A DNA stretch of 7,396 nt from Desulfobacterales bacterium. Its GTDB lineage: Bacteria; Desulfobacterota; Desulfobacteria; Desulfobacterales; JAFDCJ01. The number at the start of each line of letters is the position of its first letter. The first letter of the stretch is position 1. Where the stretch lies: NCBI GenBank assembly GCA_020345785.1, contig CP070771.1:4619796-4627191 (forward strand). The letters are read 5' to 3'. Under the pieces are notes generated by a model, which saw only the letters and a list, made by a program, of their open reading frames with translations, was not told the origin of the DNA and searched no databases. The position numbers and the translations under genes are program-made. This document shows, piece by piece, positions 1 through 5,408 of the stretch.

Positions 1-173
1 GCTGGCCGCTCCGCGGCCGGAGGTGATGCTGAAACCTCAAGTTTCTGCCAACATGTTGTCAAGTAAATCGCCCTTGGCGCCCAATGGAATGATGGAATAC
101 CGAATTTTGCCTTCTACGCTATGCCCTATGCGCTCTGCCCTATGCCTACCCCCGCAACGCGTATCGCGTAACA
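1..173. other. Non-coding left edge with short repeats
   Basis: I see no supportable gene here. Short open frames run through it but lack a ribosome-binding site and protein-like composition. A GC-rich dyad sits at 4-18 (GGCCGC, 3-nt loop, GCGGCC), with no T-run on either side, so it is not a convincing terminator. Two period-8 units starting TGGAAT lie at 85-100, and a heptad repeat lies at 118-145. A small hairpin (ACGCG, TAT, CGCGT; 157-169) follows the stop codon of the minus-strand membrane gene and could be a weak 3' end structure. The 21-codon open stretch from base 1 to the stop at 64-66 could be the tail of a gene entering from the left, but nothing supports that. Confidence 0.5.
118..145. 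repeat. Heptanucleotide tandem repeat, four units of (G/C)CTATGC
   Basis: Four consecutive 7-bp units read GCTATGC, CCTATGC, GCTCTGC and CCTATGC. Three carry an identical CTATGC core and one has two changes. The array lies 28 bp beyond the stop codon of the minus-strand membrane gene. It resembles in form the short tandem heptad repeats (STRR) known from heterocystous cyanobacteria. A second, unrelated heptad family occurs between the two-component genes further right. Function is unknown; slippage-born spacer DNA is the simplest reading. Confidence 0.6.
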
Positions 174-725
174 TCAATCCTTTGTTTCTCTCTGCACCGT
201 TGATGTTTTTTGGTACAGCGCAGTTTGGATGACGACACCTGCAATGACCAAAGCAAAATACACAATCAGTTCTACCACCGGCGATAGCTTTGCCGCTTGA
301 ATAATCATCGTAGCGCCGGTCAGAGATGAAACGAATATCAAGGCCCAGTCGAATATGAAAAACAGCAGCAGCGCGCCGATGATGCCGCCGATCAGAAAAG
401 GCAGCCAGATTATTTGCTCCAGCCTGAGCCCCAATAAATTTAGCAAGTTCAATGCAATGTAACCGCCGCCCGCAAAACCGGCCAGTGCAATGGCAATCTT
501 CTGGAAGAAAAGCGCCAAAACAGCACCGACGATGCCGGTGATGGTTGCCAGAATCAGCAAAAATAAATTTGATTGAACCTGCCATACGTAGGGCGCATAG
601 TGAAAGCCGACGGCAAAGCCGAGGCACCCGACGAACAGCCAGAAGAGCTTGCGGCCGAAGGTCAGCACCAGTATTCCGATTAATATGTTGACAACAGTAC
701 CTGAATATCCGCTAGCAACAATCAT
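174..725 (-). CDS. Seven-helix membrane protein, DUF4203/TMEM198-like
   Basis: The gene encodes 183 residues, most of them hydrophobic. I count about seven membrane segments, roughly at residues 10-23, 26-42, 53-73, 77-99, 104-124, 126-145 and 150-170. They are rich in Gly and Ala with short loops, and the C-terminal tail is polar. This layout and the early GRKLFWLFVGCLGF stretch fit the DUF4203 (TMEM198-like) group, whose biochemical role in bacteria is not established. The start is well supported: AGGAGG lies five bases before the ATG at 725-723. It is transcribed away from the kinase gene, with a 248-bp divergent spacer, so the two could share regulation, but no functional link is evident. 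An overlapping minus-strand open frame (37-627) is Arg/Cys/His-rich and is judged a shadow. The membrane nature is secure; the family name is less so. Confidence 0.8.
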   Translation of the reverse strand: MIVASGYSGTVVNILIGILVLTFGRKLFWLFVGCLGFAVGFHYAPYVWQVQSNLFLLILATITGIVGAVLALFFQKIAIALAGFAGGGYIALNLLNLLGLRLEQIIWLPFLIGGIIGALLLFFIFDWALIFVSSLTGATMIIQAAKLSPVVELIVYFALVIAGVVIQTALYQKTSTVQRETKD

Positions 726-872
726 GTCGGTACCTCCTAATTGGTGCCCATCCGAAAATTAAAAGGGTACAATTAAGTTTCCAATTTTTTCTTCTTATAT
801 TTCATATCAGCCCCATGAGAATTAAGAGACATCGCCGGTATTAAGAAAACTAAATTTTTATTTCATACCGCA

Positions 873-906
873 AATTGTTGATATTCGAAACAATTAATGA
901 GATAAA
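873..906 (+). promoter_or_regulatory. Candidate sigma-70 promoter with overlapping dyad, upstream of the kinase gene
   Basis: TTGATA (878-883) and GATAAA (901-906) are separated by 17 bp. They match the -35 and -10 consensus at 5/6 and 4/6 positions. A perfect 7-bp inverted repeat, AATTGTT (873-879) and AACAATT (889-895) with a 9-bp spacer, overlaps the -35 element, as an operator would. A start near 912 would give a leader of about 60 nt before the kinase ATG. A second small dyad, AACCG/CGGTT, lies at 941-957 just before the ribosome-binding site. The match is by eye only and AT-rich DNA produces such matches by chance. Confidence 0.35.
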
Positions 907-973
907 TCATTTCATGCCGACCCTGATTGGTCTGCCCTGAAACCGGATTGGGCGGTTCGCACTGGAGGTGTTT

Positions 974-2587
974 ATGACCGAAAGCCGATTTCCATCGCAC
1001 AAAAACAACAATCATTCGGACGACGAACCGGATCAATTGAAGTCCCGGCATTTTAAAAGGCGGTATGCGGATTATTTTGATTTCGCGCCGGTCGGCCATT
1101 TTACCTTTGATAGAGCAGGCGTCATTTTGAATGTAAATTCCGCCGGTGCGCTGCTGCTGGGAACGGACCGGGAATCTTTATTGAATAAACCCTTCTCTGC
1201 ATTTATCTCTCATGATTCTCAACCGGTTTTTGATTCCCACCACCGACTGCTTTTTGAAACCCGCCAGATTCAGACCTGCGATGTCAGACTTCTTTCTAAA
1301 AACAGGCCTTCGCCCTGGGTCCAGCTTGAAAGTGTGCCTGTGCGCTGCCGCGGAGCAAAACAGGATCATTTTCGCTCGGTTATCAAAGAAATTACCCGTC
1401 GAAAAGAGGCGGAAGCAGCGCTGCTGAAAACCCGCGAGGAGCTGGCGCAACGCGTGGCTGAACGCACCGCTGAACTCGAAAAAATAAACGCAAAATTGCG
1501 CCAACAGATTGTCGAATGTGAACATGCCGAAGCTGCGTTGCGCGAATCTGAACAAAAATACAGCACCCTGGTCGAAGATGCACTGATTGGCGTATATATC
1601 ATAAAAGACGGAAAAATTGAATTTGCCAATGATAAATTCGCCGAAATATACGGCTATGAAAAAGACGAGTTAATCGGCATGGATGCGTCTATTCTCGTTC
1701 ACCCGATAGATCGACTTCTGGTAGCCGAATTGCGGGAAAAGCGGCTGAAGGGCGAAAAGGTTCCGTCGGAGTATGAAATTCGAGGTTTGAAGAAAAATGG
1801 CGATGTCATCTGGGTCATGCGAAGCCTCTCATTGATTAATTACAAAGACGGCCCCGCCATTTCGGGAATCGTACAGGATATGACCAAACGTCGCATGGTT
1901 GAGGACGCCCTGCGGGAATCGGGCAAGGAGCTGCGGATTCTTTCCAACCAGTTTCTGTCCACGGAAGAAAAAGAAAGGAAGCGAATCGCCCGGGAACTGC
2001 ACGATGGTATCGGCCAGGCATTAAGTGCCATTAAATTCAGTGTGGAAAACTCGTTAAGAGAATTGCGCAACAGACCGAATCATTCAGATTTAAAATCGCT
2101 GGAAGCCGTCATCCCCCTGACGCAAAAGACAATTGAGGAGGTGCGCCGAATCGTACAGGATCTGCGGCCTGCCATCCTCGATGATCTGGGGATTCTGGCC
2201 ACCATCACCTGGTTTTGCCGTGAATTTCAAAAAGTCTACGCACGCATCGAGATAAAAAAAGATATCGACATCAAAGAAAAAGACATCCCCTCCCCGCTGA
2301 AAACGGTTGTCTACCGGATATTGCAGGAAGCCCTGAACAATGTTGCCAAACACAGCCGGGCCGACACGGTTCGGCTCGGGCTGAAGCGGAAAAATAACAC
2401 GATCGAGTTTAAAGTGCACGATAACGGCCAGGGCTTTGATTTTGCCAAAGCGATATCCTTAACCTCCTCCCGGCGGGGCTTCGGATTGGCCAGCATGCGT
2501 GAGAGGGCCGAGCTTTCAGGGGCGACATTCGAAATCGATTCCTCTGTCGGAAGCGGTACCACAATTCGGATGAGGTGGGAGGTGTAA
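974..2587 (+). CDS. Soluble PAS-PAS sensor histidine kinase, NarX/DegS-type (HisKA_3)
   Basis: The protein has 537 residues. I chose ATG 974 because GGAGG (964-968) lies five bases before it; the in-frame GTG at 968 overlaps that ribosome-binding site. No signal peptide or membrane span is visible, so the kinase should sense a cytoplasmic signal. Domains in order: a PAS domain (about 30-140, with DFAPVGHFTFD); a charged coiled coil (about 139-193); a second PAS domain (about 195-308, ending in the usual VQDMTKRR); a HisKA_3 dimerisation domain with the phospho-acceptor in ARELHDGIGQ (His343); and a HATPase_c domain (about 440-537). The last shows an N box (LQEALNNVAKHS), a G1 box (DNGQGF) and a G2 box (GFGLASM). 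All catalytic motifs appear intact. Kinases of this class phosphorylate NarL/LuxR-type regulators, and one lies tail to tail 168 bp away. The ligand of the PAS domains cannot be inferred. Confidence 0.93.
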   Translation: MTESRFPSHKNNNHSDDEPDQLKSRHFKRRYADYFDFAPVGHFTFDRAGVILNVNSAGALLLGTDRESLLNKPFSAFISHDSQPVFDSHHRLLFETRQIQTCDVRLLSKNRPSPWVQLESVPVRCRGAKQDHFRSVIKEITRRKEAEAALLKTREELAQRVAERTAELEKINAKLRQQIVECEHAEAALRESEQKYSTLVEDALIGVYIIKDGKIEFANDKFAEIYGYEKDELIGMDASILVHPIDRLLVAELREKRLKGEKVPSEYEIRGLKKNGDVIWVMRSLSLINYKDGPAISGIVQDMTKRRMVEDALRESGKELRILSNQFLSTEEKERKRIARELHDGIGQALSAIKFSVENSLRELRNRPNHSDLKSLEAVIPLTQKTIEEVRRIVQDLRPAILDDLGILATITWFCREFQKVYARIEIKKDIDIKEKDIPSPLKTVVYRILQEALNNVAKHSRADTVRLGLKRKNNTIEFKVHDNGQGFDFAKAISLTSSRRGFGLASMRERAELSGATFEIDSSVGSGTTIRMRWEV

Positions 2588-2596
2588 GTTAATGAT

Positions 2597-2617
2597 ATTG
2601 TTGATTGAATATTGAAT
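2597..2617 (+). repeat. Left heptad array, ATTGAAN on the plus strand
   Basis: Three 7-bp units follow one another, ATTGTTG, ATTGAAT and ATTGAAT, and then a degenerate AATTAAG. The array starts 10 bp after the kinase stop codon. The segment 2604-2616 is an exact inverted copy (13 bp) of 2742-2754 beside the stop of the response regulator, so the two arrays face each other across about 110 bp. Confidence 0.75.
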
Positions 2618-2644
2618 AATTAAGGTATGCTATCGATAATGTTC

Positions 2645-2658
2645 TTTAAGTGCTTAAA
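2645..2658. repeat. Small dyad inside the convergent spacer
   Basis: TTTAAG and CTTAAA form a 6-bp perfect inverted repeat with a 2-bp centre. It lies between the two inverted heptad arrays. It is too AT-rich, and lacks a following T-run, to be called a terminator for either convergent gene. No convincing intrinsic terminator is visible anywhere in 2588-2755. Confidence 0.3.
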
Positions 2659-2726
2659 CTGATTACGGTAATTGGTAAAGAAGGCCGGATCTTTATTAAA
2701 AATTAAAAGGACAGGATTCCGCTAAT

Positions 2727-2754
2727 ATTCAATCTTCAATTTTCAATATTCAAT
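2727..2754 (-). repeat. Right heptad array, four ATTGAAN units on the minus strand
   Basis: Read on the plus strand, the four contiguous units are ATTCAAT, CTTCAAT, TTTCAAT and ATTCAAT. Only the first base of each unit varies. The array ends one base before the stop codon of the response regulator (2756-2758), so it starts its 3' untranslated region. It is the inverted partner of the array at 2597-2617. Confidence 0.8.
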
Positions 2755-2755
2755 T

Positions 2756-3412
2756 CTAACGGCTAACCAGCCCTCTTTCCACTGCATATACCGTCAACGC
2801 CGCCGCATTGTGCAGATCGAGCTTTTTCATCAGGTTGGCACGATGTTTTTCAACGGTCTTTAAACTGATGCACAGGTCTTCAGCGATTTCTTTGTTCTTG
2901 TAGCCTTCGGCGATTAGTTTTAATACCTCCCGCTCGCGCTGCGAGAGGGTTTCCCAGGCAGATAAAGACCGGGTGCTTTCCTTGCCCTCCAGGTAGCCTT
3001 CGATCACTTTTTCCGAAACACCGGGACTTAGATAGGATTTGCCCGCTCTCACATTCTTGATGGCCATGACGAGTTCATCATGGGTGGCATCTTTAAGAAC
3101 ATAGCCGTCGGCCCCGGCTTGAAGCGTCGTCAGAAGGTATTCCTCTGTTTTGTGCACGGTCAGGGCAATGATCCTGGTTTTTGGGTAGCGTTTTTTTATT
3201 TCCCTGATGGCGTCCATCCCGCTCATGCGGGGCATCGAAAGATCCATCAGCAAAAGATCCGGCTCCAGCTTTTCGACGCAGCGAACGGCTTCGCGGCCGT
3301 CCTGTGCCTCACCGACAACCTCGAAGTCGGGATCAGCCGTTAGCAGCGCCCGCAATCCCTCCCGCAGGATCGTATGATCGTCGGCCAGCACAATGCGCAC
3401 TTTATGATCCAT
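2756..3412 (-). CDS. NarL/FixJ-family response regulator (REC-LuxR HTH)
   Basis: The product has 218 residues, the usual length of a NarL-type transcription factor. The receiver domain spans about 5-120 and keeps every key residue: the acidic pair Asp11-Asp12, the phospho-acceptor Asp57 (LLLMDLSMP), Thr85 and Lys107. A linker leads to a LuxR-type helix-turn-helix at about 154-214, with TLSQREREVL, NKEIAEDL and SLKTVEKHRANL. Phosphorylation by a HisKA_3 kinase should promote DNA binding, and the kinase converging on it is the obvious partner. The start is supported by a purine-rich GAGGAGG close before the ATG. An 11-bp dyad (CCGGT, T, ACCGG; 3424-3434) lies just upstream. Its targets are not known; the divergent receiver gene and the porin operon are reasonable guesses only. 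Confidence 0.95.
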   Translation of the reverse strand: MDHKVRIVLADDHTILREGLRALLTADPDFEVVGEAQDGREAVRCVEKLEPDLLLMDLSMPRMSGMDAIREIKKRYPKTRIIALTVHKTEEYLLTTLQAGADGYVLKDATHDELVMAIKNVRAGKSYLSPGVSEKVIEGYLEGKESTRSLSAWETLSQREREVLKLIAEGYKNKEIAEDLCISLKTVEKHRANLMKKLDLHNAAALTVYAVERGLVSR

Positions 3413-3476
3413 GTCCTCCTCTTCCGGTTACCGGCACCCTATTGGAAAAAAAGAAAAATACAGCCAAATTAGGTTA

Positions 3477-3504
3477 AATATACAGTGTTCGCTTTATTTA
3501 TCAC
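3477..3504 (-). promoter_or_regulatory. Candidate sigma-70 promoter for the response regulator
   Basis: On the minus strand GTGATA (3504-3499) and TATATT (3482-3477) are 16 bp apart and match the -35 and -10 consensus at 4/6 and 5/6 positions. A start near 3470 gives a leader of about 57 nt to the regulator ATG. Identified by eye in AT-rich DNA, so it is tentative. Confidence 0.3.
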
Positions 3505-3592
3505 GCTACCATTATTTAGTAAACAACGTTATCCTTTAAGTGGAAACCCTGCCCCGGATCTGACATGCTTCGTTTGCATCCAATTTGAAAAT

Positions 3593-3598
3593 TACAAT
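3593..3598 (+). promoter_or_regulatory. Possible -10 element for the receiver gene
   Basis: TACAAT matches the -10 consensus at five of six positions. No good -35 lies 16-18 bp upstream. If used, transcription would start near 3605, leaving only about 11 nt before the ATG at 3616. That would agree with the absence of a recognisable Shine-Dalgarno sequence, since the leader would be almost absent. Confidence 0.2.
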
Positions 3599-3615
3599 CC
3601 GATGGATATCTATAA

Positions 3616-4041
3616 ATGTTTAAAATATTAATCGTCGATCCGAACGATCCCTTCCGCCGATCTTTAAAAAAAGTTCTGGTTAACCGATTTCCATTTGTTG
3701 ACATCCAGGAGGCCTCTGACGCCGGCGAGGGTTTGGAAATGGTGCAAGACTTCGGTCCGAATTTGATTTTTCTCGAGATCCACCTGCCTTCAGAAAGCGG
3801 CCTTGATCTTGCCCGTCAGATAAAAACCGATCATCCTGATATCATTATCATCATTCTGACAAGTTATGATTTACCGGAATATCAGACAGCAGCCGAGGAA
3901 TCGGGGATTGAGCACCTAGTGCCAAAGGATCACTGGACCGGTGAGGACATCATAGATCTGGTTCACACCATTCTGTCAGATCTTGATATTAATGACCAGA
4001 ACCGACAGGATCGGCACCAACCGCAAGAGTACTCCTCCTAA
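3616..4041 (+). CDS. Stand-alone receiver-domain protein with Glu at the phospho-acceptor site
   Basis: The product has 141 residues: one CheY-like receiver domain (about 1-120) and a polar tail (about 121-141) that looks disordered. There is no output domain. The fold signature is clear: an opening KILIVD, then NLIFLEIHLPSESG, IIILTSYD and HLVPKD. The residue that should be the phospho-acceptor Asp is Glu54 (codon GAG at 3775-3777). The usual acidic pair is Asp8-Pro9 rather than Asp-Asp. Thr82 and Lys104 are kept. Normal aspartyl phosphorylation is therefore doubtful, and Glu may hold the domain in an active-like state. An in-frame TAA immediately precedes the ATG, so this is the earliest possible start, although no good ribosome-binding site is visible. 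The gene is divergent from the NarL-type regulator. Its partner is unknown. Confidence 0.9.
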   Translation: MFKILIVDPNDPFRRSLKKVLVNRFPFVDIQEASDAGEGLEMVQDFGPNLIFLEIHLPSESGLDLARQIKTDHPDIIIIILTSYDLPEYQTAAEESGIEHLVPKDHWTGEDIIDLVHTILSDLDINDQNRQDRHQPQEYSS

Positions 4042-4141
4042 TTTTTCTGCCTGGAAAATGCCTGTCTGACGAATAAGGTGTTTTTTTTGAGTAAATAAAG
4101 CATTCGCCCCATTTTGTTCAGATATAAAAAATTATTGCTAT

Positions 4142-4179
4142 TAGGAATAATTACTACTAAGTTCCTATAAATTTTTTTT
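4142..4179 (+). terminator. Weak candidate terminator after the receiver gene
   Basis: TAGGAA (4142-4147) and TTCCTA (4162-4167) are a perfect inverted repeat with a 14-nt loop. A run of eight T residues begins four bases after the stem. The stem is short and AT-rich, and it lies 100 bp after the receiver stop codon, so termination here would be inefficient at best. Confidence 0.25.
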
Positions 4180-4267
4180 ATGAAGATCGGAAAAGCAAAT
4201 CAAACCGACAAGGGGGTGGTAATAATGGGCTAACAAATTCAATACCAACGGAATAATTTGAAGAAAT

Positions 4268-4283
4268 AGGGCTTTGGCTTGCT
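4268..4283 (+). promoter_or_regulatory. Candidate sigma-54 promoter of the porin-lipoprotein operon
   Basis: The sequence AGGGCTTTGGCTTGCT keeps the diagnostic GG (4269-4270), ten intervening bases, then GC (4281-4282). The -12 box is a full TTGCT, while the -24 box (AGGGCT) departs from TGGCAC. Transcription would begin about 12 bp after the GC, near 4294, and give a leader of about 38 nt that contains the porin ribosome-binding site. A sigma-54 promoter needs an AAA+ enhancer-binding activator; none is encoded in the window, and the NarL-type regulator here lacks that domain. Confidence 0.35.
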
Positions 4284-4320
4284 ATTTATTAACATCTGCA
4301 AATGACACACACAAAAATCC

Positions 4321-4328
4321 AGGAGGAG
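4321..4328 (+). promoter_or_regulatory. Ribosome-binding site fixing the porin start
   Basis: AGGAGGAG lies three bases before ATG 4332. It rules in this start over the in-frame ATG at 4302, which would add ten polar residues in front of the signal peptide and has no upstream Shine-Dalgarno sequence. Confidence 0.8.
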
Positions 4329-4331
4329 AAC

Positions 4332-5393
4332 ATGTCGAAGAAAAAAACTCAAATTGGTTTCATTTCACTGGCGTTCATATCATTGGCTTTGTTTGCAATC
4401 TCACCGGCGCATGCCGTAGACTTCAGCATCTCCGGTCAGATCAACCGGGCGGCCCTGTATGCCGATGACGGCGATTCGGCGAAGTGGTTCTTTGTGGACA
4501 ACGACAACTCCTCGACCCGCTTTCGCTTTTCAGGATCCAACGATTTTGAAGACGGTTGGAAAGTCGGTATTCTCTGGGAAGTGGAGATGCAGTCCGATCC
4601 TTCAAACAACGTCAATATGGATGATGACGGCAGTGACTTTGGTGATGTCCATTTTGACGAGCGCAAGATGGAGTTCTGGGTCGAAAAATGGGGCCGACTC
4701 TGGTTGGGACAGGGCGATATGGCCTCCAACAATACCTCCGAAGTTGATCTGTCCGGCACGACGGTCGCCGCTTACTCGAGCGTGTCGGATGTCGGCGGCG
4801 GATTTGAGTTTAAAGACGATGGCGTTGGCACCGGAATCACTGTCGGTGATTCCCGCAGCAATTTTGACGGGCTCAGCCGCAAGGATAGAGTCCGCTATGA
4901 CACCCCCAAATTTTACGGGGCTTACGCATCCGGCAGCGTCGGAAACAACAGTATCTGGGATGCGGCGCTGAACTATGCCGCCGATTTCGGGTGGGCCAAA
5001 TTCGCCGCGGCCGGCGGTTGGGCCGACGGGGGCACCAGCCAAAGCTGGGACAGTCAGATCAGCTCCTCGGCCTCCATACTGTTTAACTTCGGACTGAACT
5101 TTACTGCATCCTATGCAGTACGTGATCAGAACGGCAAGGATCCATGGAACATTTTCGGTAAAGTGGGGTATCAATTCCTGGAAAAACACGCGGCCTCCGT
5201 TCAATGGTCCCGCACCGAAAACTACTCGGCCAAAGACGACAAGGGCGACACCTTTGGCCTCGCTTATGTATTTTCACCCTGGCAAAGTGTTGAATTTTAT
5301 GGTACCTATTATCTTCACATGCTGGACCGTGATCAGGGCAGCAATCCTGACGACATCAACGTCTTTATGGTCGGTGGCCGGGTGAAATTCTAA
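4332..5393 (+). CDS. Outer-membrane porin (16-strand-type beta-barrel)
   Basis: The product has 353 residues. It starts with a clear Sec signal peptide: a lysine-rich n-region (MSKKKTQ), a hydrophobic core, and the cleavage motif AHA before Val29. The mature part alternates polar and aromatic residues, as in beta-barrels. It has features of the Gram-negative porin family: an N-terminal strand with FSISGQINRAALY, the pair STRFRFSGSNDFEDGWKVG, and FDERKMEFWVEKWGRLWLGQ, which resembles the family's strand-turn-strand before loop 3. The chain ends in Phe (MVGGRVKF), the usual outer-membrane assembly signal. The loops are rich in Asp and Asn, so the channel may prefer cations or bind calcium; this is inference. 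The lipoprotein gene follows after 15 bp and ends at a shared terminator, so the two form an operon. Substrate is unknown. Confidence 0.9.
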   Translation: MSKKKTQIGFISLAFISLALFAISPAHAVDFSISGQINRAALYADDGDSAKWFFVDNDNSSTRFRFSGSNDFEDGWKVGILWEVEMQSDPSNNVNMDDDGSDFGDVHFDERKMEFWVEKWGRLWLGQGDMASNNTSEVDLSGTTVAAYSSVSDVGGGFEFKDDGVGTGITVGDSRSNFDGLSRKDRVRYDTPKFYGAYASGSVGNNSIWDAALNYAADFGWAKFAAAGGWADGGTSQSWDSQISSSASILFNFGLNFTASYAVRDQNGKDPWNIFGKVGYQFLEKHAASVQWSRTENYSAKDDKGDTFGLAYVFSPWQSVEFYGTYYLHMLDRDQGSNPDDINVFMVGGRVKF

Positions 5394-5408
5394 CAGGAAC
5401 CTTGAGGT

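Larger units (their letters stand above)
4042..4331. other. Intergenic region before the porin operon
   Basis: This 290-bp AT-rich stretch shows no convincing gene. It holds an eight-T run (4081-4088), a weak hairpin with a T-run (4142-4179), and a strong purine stretch (AGGGGGTGG, 4211-4219) followed by ATG-GGC-TAA (4225-4233). A sigma-54-like promoter lies at 4268-4283 and the porin ribosome-binding site at 4321-4328. Confidence 0.5.

Noticed and set aside
4..18. GC-rich hairpin as a terminator for a gene left of the window
   Set aside because: No T-run follows on either strand, and no upstream coding end can be identified.
37..627. Minus-strand open frame of 196 codons overlapping the membrane protein gene
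   Set aside because: Its composition is Arg/Cys/His-rich with no family resemblance. The other frame (174-725) has a strong ribosome-binding site and coherent membrane segments.
968..973. GTG start for the histidine kinase, two codons upstream
   Set aside because: The GTG shares a base with the GGAGG ribosome-binding site. ATG 974 has ideal spacing.
3426..3438. Sigma-54 promoter in the divergent spacer (GGCACCCTATTGG region)
   Set aside because: The spacing between the GG and the -12 box is one base short and the -12 dinucleotide is GG rather than GC.
4302..4331. ATG 4302 as the porin start
   Set aside because: No Shine-Dalgarno sequence precedes it, and it would place the real ribosome-binding site inside the coding region and lengthen the signal peptide n-region with polar residues.
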